The notes beneath the pieces are model-generated. The model saw only the letters and a list, made by a program, of their open reading frames with translations. It ran no database searches and was not told the origin of the DNA. A program made the position numbers and the translations under genes. This document shows, piece by piece, positions 23,673-31,319 of a DNA stretch of 32,910 nt; position 1 is the first letter of the stretch; each line of letters opens with the position of its first letter. Source of the DNA: CAYVSY01 sp964454255 (lineage in GTDB: Bacteria; Bacillota_I; Bacilli_A; RF39; UBA660); the NCBI GenBank assembly GCA_964454255.1, contig CAYVSY010000004.1, forward strand, positions 1 through 32,910, given 5' to 3'.

Positions 23673-23774
23673 ATGACTTTAAAAATTAATATGAATAAAA
23701 CTGAAATGAACAATAAAACTATTAGATTCCCAATATCATTAATTAATGAGATTGAAAACAAATTTGGAACCTGA
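23673..23774 (+). pseudogene. stub of a ribbon-helix-helix DNA-binding gene
   Basis: A 33-codon plus-strand frame with AAAGGT before its ATG. The end NKTIRFPISLINEIENKF looks like the beta strand and first helix of a ribbon-helix-helix protein. It stops after FGT, before the second helix, so it would not fold into the normal dimer. The surrounding 386-nt gap (23438-23823) otherwise holds only promoter and terminator signals. It could be a remnant or chance similarity. Confidence 0.35.
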
Positions 23775-23777
23775 TAA

Positions 23778-23801
23778 AAAAAAAGAGTAATTTCTTTTTT
23801 T
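23778..23801. terminator. A/T-rich bidirectional terminator-like hairpin
   Basis: AAAAAAAGA / TCTTTTTTT (9 bp, 6-nt loop) with T-tracts on both strands. It lies about 20 nt after the end of the ABC exporter gene on the minus strand and next to the stub gene on the plus strand. The stem is weak (one G-C pair). Confidence 0.4.
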
Positions 23802-23823
23802 ATTTTTAATATTTTTTTATATA

Positions 23824-25608
23824 CTATTCAATTTCATCCTTTTGAAATTGAGAATTATAAAGTTCAGCATAAAAGCCATTATTATTTAATAATTTTTTAT
23901 GTGTTCCTTGTTCAACAATATTTCCATCATTTAAAACCAATATTAAATCGGCATTTTTAATAGTAGATAAGCGATGAGCTATAATAAAACTAGTTCTACC
24001 TTTTGTTAATTTATCCATTGCTTGTTGAACTAACATTTCTGTTCTTGTATCAACTGATGATGTTGCTTCATCTAAAATTATAAATGGTCCATCTTCTATC
24101 ATACCCCTTGCAATTGTTAGTAATTGTTTTTGACCAGCTGATATTGAATCATTATCATTGATAATAGTATTATATCCTTTTGGTTCTGTTTTTATATAAT
24201 GATGAATTCCAATTTTTTTACAAATTTCTTCTACTTTTTCAGTTGATATTTTTTGATTATATTTTAAGTTTTCTAAATATGTTCCTTCAAAAATCCAAGT
24301 ATCCTGTAATACCATAACAAATAATTTGTGAATGTTATCTCTAGTTAAATTTTTAGTAGAAATACCATCGATTAATATATCTCCATCTTTAATGTCATAA
24401 AAACGCATTAATAAATTTACGATTGTTGTTTTTCCAGCACCGGTCGGACCTACAATAGCAATTTTTTGACCGCTCTTAATTTTAGCACTAAAATCTTTTA
24501 TTATTGTCCTTTCTTCATTATACCCGAATTTTACATTTTTAAATTCAATATTTCCTTTAACATTTTTAGGATTTAAATAATTTTTTTTGTGACTTTCATC
24601 TGGCATTTCACTTTCATCTAAAAATTCAAATACTCTTTCGCTTGCCGCAGCAGTTGATTGAAGTTGATTTAGACTTTGAGCAATTTGTGTTAATGGTTGA
24701 GTAAACAATCTAACATAAATCATAAAAGCTACAATAACTCCAAATGAAATTATGTTATTCATTGATAATAATGCACCAACAATACATACCATTACATATC
24801 CAAAATTTCCAACAAATCCCATTAATGGTATCATTAAACCTGAATAAAACTGACTTTTTTCACCATTTTCTTTTAATTTGATATTTATTTTATCAAATTT
24901 TTCATTAACTTCATCATTGGCATTATATACTCTAACGACGCTATGTCCAGAGAACACTTCTTCTATGTGTCCATTAATTTTTCCAATTCCTTTTTGAACA
25001 GCACTAAAATACTTTTGACTTTTACTTAAAATTATGCCCATTAATACGACACCAAATAATGATGAAACAATTGCCGTAATAGCCATTATCCAATTTGTTT
25101 TAAACATCATAAAAATGGAACCTATTAGCATTGTTATGGCGCTTACTAATCCACCAACACTCTCATTCATTGTTTGACCAATGGTATCGACATCATTAGT
25201 TACTCTTGATAAAATATCACCAATGGTTGTTGAATCAAAATATTTTAATGGCATCTTATTGATTTTAATTGATATTTCACCACGCATTTTTTTTGAAAAC
25301 TTATTTGTAACGCTAGCCATAATTAAACCTTGAATATAATTAAAAATAAAACTTAATCCATAAAATATTATTAATATTATTCCTAATTGTTCTATTCTTT
25401 CAATGTTAATCACTGATTTAATACCTTCAGCTATAACATTAGTCATATCTTTTATATAATCTGGTCCAATAATAGATAAAATACTAGCTCCCATAGATAG
25501 AATTAAAGCAATTATTATAAAAGTATAAAAAGGTTTATTATATTTTAATAATTTTTTAATTGATTCAGAAAAGTTTTTTGCCTTTTTAAATTTTCTATTA
25601 TTATTCAT
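23824..25608 (-). CDS. heterodimeric multidrug ABC exporter, catalytically competent subunit (BmrD/LmrD-like)
   Basis: 594 residues: six-helix ABC type IV transmembrane domain (about 25-320) fused to an ATPase. Walker A GPTGAGKTT (387-395), Walker B FIILDEA with catalytic Glu514, and H-loop His545 (IIAHRLSTI) are canonical. The signature is variant, SAGQKQ (about 490) where LSGGQ is usual. This is the expected counterpart of the partner's defective Walker B: this subunit's own ATP site is intact and uses the partner's normal signature. The gene overlaps the partner by 8 nt. Confidence 0.9.
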   Translation of the reverse strand: MNNNRKFKKAKNFSESIKKLLKYNKPFYTFIIIALILSMGASILSIIGPDYIKDMTNVIAEGIKSVINIERIEQLGIILIIFYGLSFIFNYIQGLIMASVTNKFSKKMRGEISIKINKMPLKYFDSTTIGDILSRVTNDVDTIGQTMNESVGGLVSAITMLIGSIFMMFKTNWIMAITAIVSSLFGVVLMGIILSKSQKYFSAVQKGIGKINGHIEEVFSGHSVVRVYNANDEVNEKFDKINIKLKENGEKSQFYSGLMIPLMGFVGNFGYVMVCIVGALLSMNNIISFGVIVAFMIYVRLFTQPLTQIAQSLNQLQSTAAASERVFEFLDESEMPDESHKKNYLNPKNVKGNIEFKNVKFGYNEERTIIKDFSAKIKSGQKIAIVGPTGAGKTTIVNLLMRFYDIKDGDILIDGISTKNLTRDNIHKLFVMVLQDTWIFEGTYLENLKYNQKISTEKVEEICKKIGIHHYIKTEPKGYNTIINDNDSISAGQKQLLTIARGMIEDGPFIILDEATSSVDTRTEMLVQQAMDKLTKGRTSFIIAHRLSTIKNADLILVLNDGNIVEQGTHKKLLNNNGFYAELYNSQFQKDEIE

Positions 25609-27361
25609 TGTTTAATTCCTCCTTTGATAATTGTGATGAAGCTATTTCTTTATATATTGAACATTTTTTTAATAATTCACTATGCTTTCCTATTCCAACG
25701 CATTTTCCATTTTCTAAAACAACAATTTTGTCGGCATTTTTTATTGTTCCAATTCTTTGTGCAACAATAAGTAATGTTGCATCTTTAGTAGTTTGTTTTA
25801 TTGCTTTTCTCAATTCAAAATCAGTTTTATAATCTAGTGCAGAAAAAGTATCATCAAAAATATATATTTCTGGATTTCTTGCGATGGCTCTAGCAATAGA
25901 TAATCTTTGTTTTTGACCACCGCTTATATTAGTTCCACTTTGTGATATTTTAGCATTATATGTATCTTCCATTGCCAAAACGAAATCTTCGCTTTGCGAT
26001 ATTTTAATTGCATTTTTTATATCTTTTTCACTAACTTTTTTATTATTTACTTTTCCAAAGGCTATATTTTCTTTTATTGTTCCTTTAAATAAAATAGCTT
26101 TTTGAGAAATATAACCAATTTTACTGTATAAGTTTTCTAATTTATAATCTTTAATATTTATTCCATCAATTATTATTTCTCCTTCAGTTGCATCATAAAA
26201 TCTTGGAATTAAATTTATTAAAGTGGATTTTCCGCTTCCAGTTGAACCTATAAAGGCAATCGTTTCGCCTTTATTTATTTTAAAACTTATATTCTCTAAA
26301 ATATATTCTTCCGCATCCGGATATTTAAATGATACATTATTAAAAACAATTTCACCTTTTATATTGTTTTTATTTTCTAATAAACCATTTTTTATTGAAG
26401 CGTCTGTATTTAAAACTTCATTTATTCTTTTTGCGGAAACAGATGCACGTGGATACATTATAAACATTATCACTAACATCATAAAAGACATTATTACTTG
26501 CATTGCATATGATGTAAAAACAACCATATTTCCAAAAATCGTAATTTTATCTAACATATTAGCAGAATTTATTAAGTATGATCCAATCCAATAAATTGCT
26601 AAGGATATACCTGACATAACAATAGTCATATATGGTGAAAGTAATGCCATTGCTTTTTGAACAAAAAGATTTGTTTTTGTTAATTCGTTATTAGCTTTTT
26701 CAAAACGATTATTTTGATATTTTTCGGCATTAAATGCTCTTATTACTCTAATACCCGTTAAATTTTCGCGAGTTATTCTATTTAAATTATCTGTTAATGA
26801 TTGAATTTTTTTAAATTTTGGTAAAACCAATAAAATTGCTGAAACTATCAATATTAAAATAGCTAAAACACCAAGTCCAGTAATAATTGTAAATTCTTCC
26901 CCTTTGTCAGCAATTTTGCTTATAGCCCATATTGCCATAACTGGAGCCTTAATTAATAATTGCATACTCATAGTCACAAACGTTTGAACTTGTGTTACAT
27001 CGTTTGTATTTCTAGTAATTAAACTATTTGTTGAAAATTTCTTAATTTCTTCCATATTAAATTCTTCAATTTTCCTAAATATTTTTGAACGTAAATTATA
27101 ACCAAAAGATGTTCCAACATGTGCTGCACAATATCCAACAATTATAGACGCAATTAAGCTTCCAAAGGCACAACCTAACATTAATAATCCTTCATGTAAA
27201 ACTTCTGATATTTCGCTATTTGGTGTTTGAACTATTCTTGTTATGTTTGCCATATAATCAGGTATTTTTAAATCTAACCATACTTGAGTAATAATAAATA
27301 TAACACTAATAATTATTAATACTATATCTTTTCTATTAATATTTTTATACATTTTTAACAT
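25601..27361 (-). CDS. heterodimeric multidrug ABC exporter, degenerate-site subunit (BmrC/LmrC-like)
   Basis: 586 residues, same architecture as its neighbour. Walker A GSTGSGKST (372-380) and signature ISGGQKQR are canonical. The catalytic Glu after Walker B is Asp504 (IYIFDDTFSALD), and the H-loop His is Gln535 (IVAQRIG). These are hallmarks of the non-hydrolysing half of heterodimeric exporters such as TM287/288 and BmrCD. Start chosen at ATG 27361, 9 nt after AAGGAGG. The upstream ATG (27388) precedes that site. It overlaps the TetR gene by 17 nt. Confidence 0.9.
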   Translation of the reverse strand: MLKMYKNINRKDIVLIIISVIFIITQVWLDLKIPDYMANITRIVQTPNSEISEVLHEGLLMLGCAFGSLIASIIVGYCAAHVGTSFGYNLRSKIFRKIEEFNMEEIKKFSTNSLITRNTNDVTQVQTFVTMSMQLLIKAPVMAIWAISKIADKGEEFTIITGLGVLAILILIVSAILLVLPKFKKIQSLTDNLNRITRENLTGIRVIRAFNAEKYQNNRFEKANNELTKTNLFVQKAMALLSPYMTIVMSGISLAIYWIGSYLINSANMLDKITIFGNMVVFTSYAMQVIMSFMMLVIMFIMYPRASVSAKRINEVLNTDASIKNGLLENKNNIKGEIVFNNVSFKYPDAEEYILENISFKINKGETIAFIGSTGSGKSTLINLIPRFYDATEGEIIIDGINIKDYKLENLYSKIGYISQKAILFKGTIKENIAFGKVNNKKVSEKDIKNAIKISQSEDFVLAMEDTYNAKISQSGTNISGGQKQRLSIARAIARNPEIYIFDDTFSALDYKTDFELRKAIKQTTKDATLLIVAQRIGTIKNADKIVVLENGKCVGIGKHSELLKKCSIYKEIASSQLSKEELNNE

Positions 27362-27971
27362 ATTGCTTTTCCTCCTTACAAATTCCATATTTAATAATAT
27401 TTATTTTTTCTTTAAACTTTTCTTTAATAACATTTTTAGATAAATTTTGCATAAAGAAATGAATTAAATTTTGAATCATAGTATCAATTAATATTTCCAT
27501 TAATAAAAATAAATCTTCTTCATCCTTCATTTTAAATTTTTTCTTATTTATATTTTGAATTAATATTTTCATTTCTGTAATAAATTCATTAGTTTCTGGA
27601 CTTGGTAGTATAAAATTTTGAACAGAACTATTTGAATTTATAAAAACATTTTTAATTATTCCTTCATTAATATTATCAATAATATAATTAAAGGTTGTAA
27701 TAAAAGTTAAAAATATATCACCATTATTTTCATTTAAATTATTTTTAAGTTCATTACTAATTTTATTTTTATATTCATCTAAGATATAATAAAATAAATC
27801 TTCAAGATTATCAAAATAATTATAAAAACTACTACGAGCTATTCCATATTCATTTACAATATTTGAAACAGTTGCTTTATAAATAGGATGACAGGCAAAT
27901 TCTTTTTTAGCGATATTTATTAAATCTAGTTTTTTATTATCTGATAAATTATAGAACGTTTGCTTTATCAT
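27345..27971 (-). CDS. TetR family transcriptional regulator
   Basis: 208 residues. The N-terminal HTH domain is clear (KKLDLINIAKKEFACHPIYK, then VSNIVNEYGIARSSFYNYFD, then NLEDLFYYILDEY). The helical C-terminal ligand domain is of unknown specificity. The ATG at 27971 has AAAGGAA upstream. The longer frame to 28013 has no such site. It is the first gene of an operon with the two exporter genes and has a palindrome in its promoter, so it probably represses itself and the exporter until an inducer binds. Confidence 0.92.
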   Translation of the reverse strand: MIKQTFYNLSDNKKLDLINIAKKEFACHPIYKATVSNIVNEYGIARSSFYNYFDNLEDLFYYILDEYKNKISNELKNNLNENNGDIFLTFITTFNYIIDNINEGIIKNVFINSNSSVQNFILPSPETNEFITEMKILIQNINKKKFKMKDEEDLFLLMEILIDTMIQNLIHFFMQNLSKNVIKEKFKEKINIIKYGICKEEKQYVKNV

Positions 27972-28011
27972 AATATTCCTTTCTATATTAAATAATAAGG
28001 GCATGAAATAC

Positions 28012-28041
28012 ATTGTATAACGACGCGATGTCGTTTGTCAA
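28012..28041 (-). promoter_or_regulatory. promoter of the tetR-ABC exporter operon
   Basis: Consensus -35 TTGACA (28036-28041), 18-nt spacer and -10 TACAAT (28012-28017). The spacer is filled by a palindrome (separate entry). Confidence 0.75.
28019..28035. promoter_or_regulatory. probable TetR operator
   Basis: A perfect inverted repeat AACGAC-N5-GTCGTT occupies the spacer between -35 and -10. It is strikingly GC-rich for this genome. Size (17 bp), symmetry and position are as expected for a TetR-family repressor site, bound by the adjacent regulator. Confidence 0.7.
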
Positions 28042-28076
28042 TCATTTTAGATAATTTTTTTAAAAATTTTTGATAT

Positions 28077-28109
28077 AAAAAAAACTTATCATATTGTAAA
28101 TAATAAGTT
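28077..28109 (-). terminator. terminator of the 28149-29042 gene
   Basis: AACTTAT / ATAAGTT (7 bp, 13-nt loop) followed by eight T on the minus strand, 40 nt after the stop. A second TAACTTAT nearby allows an alternative pairing. Confidence 0.55.
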
Positions 28110-28148
28110 ACCTTACATACTATTCAATTTATAAGTTAATATTCATTA

Positions 28149-29042
28149 TTATAAAAATATTCCAATTACAACAACAATGATAGATATAATTGTAAGTCCA
28201 ATTATTTCTTTTATTAAAATTTTTTTATATTTATTATATTCGTTAATAATAGTTGAACGAATATTTATATTATTAATATTAGAGCCAATTAACACTTCAC
28301 ATATTTGTATATTATCAGAACTATCTTGTTTTAATGCTTTAAAACTATCATAATATTTTAATGTTTTTTTAGATGATATAATTCTTCCAATTATAATAGC
28401 TATTATAATACTACATATCGGATATACAATATATCCTTTTAAAAAAATATTATTGATAGTTGGTATTAATAAGAAAATTATTAATAAAACCATTGCCGGT
28501 ATTAATCCAATAGATAAAGATATAGTGTTAATTATTTTACTTTTATTCTTTAAAATTTCATCTTTCATTTTAGGAGCATCAGAAATTTTGCTTTTTATCA
28601 AATTAAGCACATCATCTAATTTTGAATCTTGATTATTAATGTTAAAATCAATGTTAATATAATTTTCTTTAATGTCCATATTTATAGATTGATTATAACG
28701 TATTCTTGGCTCTTTAAGACTATCTGTATCATAAACTAAATAATATTCAACATTGATACTTTTAATTTCATTTAGCCTATTATTATATATAGATATAAAA
28801 TCATTATAATTATCAAAAATATTATTGCTTTCGTCAAAAAAAATTATTTTAAAATTTAATTTACTCCCATTATCTTTAAATGTCCAGGTTTGATAATTAC
28901 TTTCAAGCATTTTATTTTTTTGTTCTTCTATATAATATGTTTTTTTATATTGTTCCCATGTTTTATTCATAACATCAAATATTTCTAATAAATCTTTTGA
29001 TGTAATAATTTTATCATTAATTTTAATTGAATCATTATACAT
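28149..29042 (-). CDS. hypothetical membrane protein
   Basis: 297 residues. The N-terminal 165 residues are hydrophilic alpha/beta and end in a helix (LDDVLNLIKSKISDAPKMKD). Three membrane helices follow at about 171-194, 200-222 and 279-297. A soluble segment of about 55 residues sits between the last two. The soluble domain has a TWTFKDNGSKLNFKIIFFDE strand pair and YYLVYDTDSLKEPRIRYN. I do not recognise the family. AAGGAGG lies 8 nt before the ATG at 29042. An in-frame start at 29105 lies in the promoter and is rejected. Monocistronic. Confidence 0.75.
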   Translation of the reverse strand: MYNDSIKINDKIITSKDLLEIFDVMNKTWEQYKKTYYIEEQKNKMLESNYQTWTFKDNGSKLNFKIIFFDESNNIFDNYNDFISIYNNRLNEIKSINVEYYLVYDTDSLKEPRIRYNQSINMDIKENYINIDFNINNQDSKLDDVLNLIKSKISDAPKMKDEILKNKSKIINTISLSIGLIPAMVLLIIFLLIPTINNIFLKGYIVYPICSIIIAIIIGRIISSKKTLKYYDSFKALKQDSSDNIQICEVLIGSNINNINIRSTIINEYNKYKKILIKEIIGLTIISIIVVVIGIFL

Positions 29043-29076
29043 AGATGATTCCTCCTTATCTCTAATTATTATATAT

Positions 29077-29105
29077 ATTATATCAAATATATTTATTTTT
29101 AACAA
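29077..29105 (-). promoter_or_regulatory. promoter of the hypothetical membrane protein gene, extended -10
   Basis: -35 TTGTTA (29100-29105), 17-nt spacer and -10 TATAAT (29077-29082) preceded by TGA. Confidence 0.7.
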
Positions 29106-29231
29106 TAATTTATACTAACTATTATTTTCAAATATCTATTTTGTATAATATAAATAAAATGCAGGAGCAATAAATTAAACTAATTTCTATAAATAATATT
29201 TATAAATTCTTTATTTCAAATTTTGTTTCAC

Positions 29232-29260
29232 ATAAAAAGACCAACTTTAAAGTTGATCTT
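29232..29260 (-). terminator. terminator of the LuxR-lipoprotein operon
   Basis: A 24-nt near-palindrome (AAGACCAACTTT / AAAGTTGATCTT, one wobble) followed by TTTTTA on the minus strand, 21 nt after the stop codon at 29282. Confidence 0.75.
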
Positions 29261-29281
29261 GATATTATGTATTTTTCTTCT

Positions 29282-29788
29282 TTATTCATATGGATTTGAA
29301 TCAGATAATGACAAACTTAAATTATAATTAACAGTATTTCCATCAATGTCTTTTGATGAATCGTCTTCTTCATTAAGCGTTATTGATACACTAAATGAAT
29401 TATCGTTAGTTACTCCAACCCAGGAATATGTTCCCCATTCGTTAAATCCTGATTGTTCTGCTTTAGCTGAATTAGCATTTTTAAGTCCATTAGATTTTAA
29501 TGTGCTAACATATGATAATACATCTTCTAAAGTAGCATTATCAATATAAATTACTGCATTTTTTGGAGTCGAACTTTCGTTTTTTGTTGCTATTACAATA
29601 CTACCACTCCCTGTGTATTTTGCATAATTTGGTATAAAGTTTGCTGTTGGGAAAGTTTTAGAGTTTCCACCGGATTTATTTCCTCCATCATTATTTTCAC
29701 CATTTTCATTATTTCCACATCCTGTCAATGCAATTGCACTTACAAATATAAACGTTATAGTTAAAATCCCTTTCAAATATTTTTTCAT
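29282..29788 (-). CDS. lipoprotein, second of the LuxR-linked pair
   Basis: 168 residues. Signal peptide with lipobox ALTGC, then a Gly/Asn-rich linker (NNENGENNDGGNKSGGN), then a beta-rich domain of about 120 residues (SGSIVIATKNESSTPKNAVI, NATLEDVLSYVSTLKSNGL, FSVSITLNEED). The strand-helix-strand layout recalls DUF6591-type lipoproteins. This is only an impression. The ATG at 29788 follows AAAGGAA. A longer frame to 29830 is rejected because the signal sequence starts here. Last gene of the operon. Confidence 0.75.
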   Translation of the reverse strand: MKKYLKGILTITFIFVSAIALTGCGNNENGENNDGGNKSGGNSKTFPTANFIPNYAKYTGSGSIVIATKNESSTPKNAVIYIDNATLEDVLSYVSTLKSNGLKNANSAKAEQSGFNEWGTYSWVGVTNDNSFSVSITLNEEDDSSKDIDGNTVNYNLSLSLSDSNPYE

Positions 29789-29908
29789 TTTTCTTTTCCT
29801 TTCATTTTGTTTCTTACCGCATTCAACCAAGGTTAAACACCCAAATATAAGTAATAATTCTAATAATAAATTTTTGTTTATTTGTTATTTTTTTAATACT
29901 ATTTCTAA

Positions 29909-30382
29909 TTATTCCATATATAAAGAATATGTTTGATACATTAAATCATATATTGCATTTTGATCCATACTACTATAAACACTTAACATTTCACTTTTTA
30001 AATTCATAGTAATAGTGTCACCGCTTAATTTCATATCAATATATTGATTAGTCATAGTCGGCTCATCTTTCATAGTATTATACATAGTTTTTGCTAAATC
30101 ACTACTAGAATATTTTTGAGTTAGTGTTGCACTTATCAAAGTTTCACTTGTAAATTTATATTCAATTGTTGAAATAGCACTTCCATCATTGGTGATTACA
30201 AAAATTGAATTACCACTTTTTTCAACTTTATATTTTCCAATGCCTAAACTGTTGTTATTTTGCTTTTCTTCTTGTTGATTATTATTATCATTATTAGGTT
30301 TAGTATTTTCTTTGTCTCCACATCCAGTTAAAGTAAAACACATTAATTCACCTAATAACACTATCATTAAAACTTTCTTCAT
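29909..30382 (-). CDS. lipoprotein, first of the LuxR-linked pair
   Basis: 157 residues. Signal peptide with lipobox TLTGC, an Asn/Gln-rich linker (NNDNNNQQEEKQNNN), and a domain of about 110 residues with alternating strands and a helix (KYKVEKSGNSIFVITNDGSA, SSSDLAKTMYNTMKD, MKLSGDTITMNLKSEM). No family recognised. AGGAGG precedes the ATG. The gap to the upstream gene is 8 nt. Same layout (lipobox, low-complexity linker, small domain) as the next gene, but the domains are not obviously alike. Confidence 0.78.
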   Translation of the reverse strand: MKKVLMIVLLGELMCFTLTGCGDKENTKPNNDNNNQQEEKQNNNSLGIGKYKVEKSGNSIFVITNDGSAISTIEYKFTSETLISATLTQKYSSSDLAKTMYNTMKDEPTMTNQYIDMKLSGDTITMNLKSEMLSVYSSMDQNAIYDLMYQTYSLYME

Positions 30383-30390
30383 TTTTCCTC

Positions 30391-30840
30391 CTAAAAAATC
30401 TTAATTTTATTAACGACTGGTAATTCTTTTGCTTTTCCATTACAAACATTAATTATTCCTATTACACATAAAATTGTAAAACCTAAACCAATCAACGATA
30501 ACGGTAATGTTACCCACCATGGAGTCACTTTGCAATAATTACCTATATTATAACCAAACCAAGTTCCACACGATCCATTTACCTTTATAATTGAAGTTAA
30601 AATACTGTAAATAATTGAATATGCAATTACTATAATAAGTAAATTCATTCCTTGTGCCGAATGATATTTTACAAATTTGTTTTTCTTTTCAACAAGATAT
30701 GGGATAAAAGGTAATATGTATGCAAGAATTACCATACCTTTTCCACTTTCAATATCTTTTTTATTAAAAAACTTACTGTCATCTTTTACACTATTAACAA
30801 AATCTTGAACTTTATCTTTAAAATGTTTTTCCTTATTCAT
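30391..30840 (-). CDS. DUF4870-like membrane protein
   Basis: 149 residues with three membrane segments. The DUF4870-like marks are KFVKYHSAQGMNLLIIVIAY after the first helix and NGKAKELPVVNKIKIF at the C-terminus. The region between helices 2 and 3 has a Cys pair (SCGTW and NYCKVT) that may face outside. The N-terminal 40 residues are charged and helical. Start at ATG 30840 after TAGGAG. Extending to 30894 would run into the LuxR stop and has no site. Cotranscribed between the LuxR gene and the lipoproteins. Confidence 0.75.
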   Translation of the reverse strand: MNKEKHFKDKVQDFVNSVKDDSKFFNKKDIESGKGMVILAYILPFIPYLVEKKNKFVKYHSAQGMNLLIIVIAYSIIYSILTSIIKVNGSCGTWFGYNIGNYCKVTPWWVTLPLSLIGLGFTILCVIGIINVCNGKAKELPVVNKIKIF

Positions 30841-30890
30841 ATTTTTTACTCCTACATATATTTTTTTAATACCAATATATAATTTTTTAA

Positions 30891-31148
30891 TCAATTTTTA
30901 CCATTTTTAAATTTTATAATTAATTCCACTTGGGAATGAACACCTAATTTTTTATAAATATATTTTGTATATGATTTAATAGTATGCGGTGTTAATCCCT
31001 TACGTTTTGAAATTGATGCAGCATTATATCCATTTACTAGTTCTTTAAATATTTTTCTTTCACCAGTATTTAACAATACTAACTTCTTTTCATATTCAGT
31101 TAAACTTAACTCAGCATAAATATTACTTACACTTTCTTCTTCAATCAC
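30891..31148 (-). CDS. small LuxR-type DNA-binding protein (HTH only)
   Basis: 85 residues. After a 27-residue leader there is a complete LuxR HTH (GERKIFKELVNGYNAASISK, then LTPHTIKSYTKYIYKKLGVH). No receiver or sensor domain is attached, so it would act constitutively or be controlled by level or partner. The C-terminal half (YIYKKLGVHSQVELI) is close to that of the divergent membrane regulator (NIYKKYDIHSRLELI). GTG start at 31148 after GGAGG; the overlapping ATG runs into TGA. First gene of a four-gene operon. Confidence 0.85.
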   Translation of the reverse strand: MIEEESVSNIYAELSLTEYEKKLVLLNTGERKIFKELVNGYNAASISKRKGLTPHTIKSYTKYIYKKLGVHSQVELIIKFKNGKN

Positions 31149-31195
31149 ATAATCACCTCCATTAATTGGTTAAGTTTAATAACAATAAATACCAT

Positions 31196-31229
31196 AATAC
31201 ATTAAAATACTAAACTAATGTGTTATAAT
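31196..31229. promoter_or_regulatory. inverted repeat and -10 in the divergent LuxR intergenic region
   Basis: AATACATTA (31196-31204) and TAATGTGTT (31216-31224) are inverted copies (8 of 9 match) with an 11-nt centre. The right arm touches a plus-strand -10 TATAAT (31224-31229) that probably serves the membrane regulator. It is a plausible LuxR-type binding site controlling both directions. No clear -35 is seen. Confidence 0.45.
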
Positions 31230-31278
31230 ATTAATGGAATTCACTTTATCATTATATAAAACAAATTCAAAAAATAAC

Positions 31279-31296
31279 ATCCCTAAAACTAGGGAT
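31279..31296 (+). other. 5'-leader hairpin before the membrane LuxR gene
   Basis: ATCCCTA / TAGGGAT, 7-bp perfect stem, 4-nt loop, followed by TTTTG, 23 nt before the start codon. It lies in the expected mRNA leader, just before the Shine-Dalgarno AGGAAGTGA. The T-run is short, so it is a weak terminator or attenuator at most. Confidence 0.45.
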
Positions 31297-31319
31297 TTTG
31301 ATTAGGAAGTGACAATAAT

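Noticed and set aside
29140..29230. Plus-strand TATAAT followed by GCAGGAGC, suggesting a small gene
   Set aside because: The only ATG upstream of the site reads four codons to a stop, and no start follows at proper spacing.
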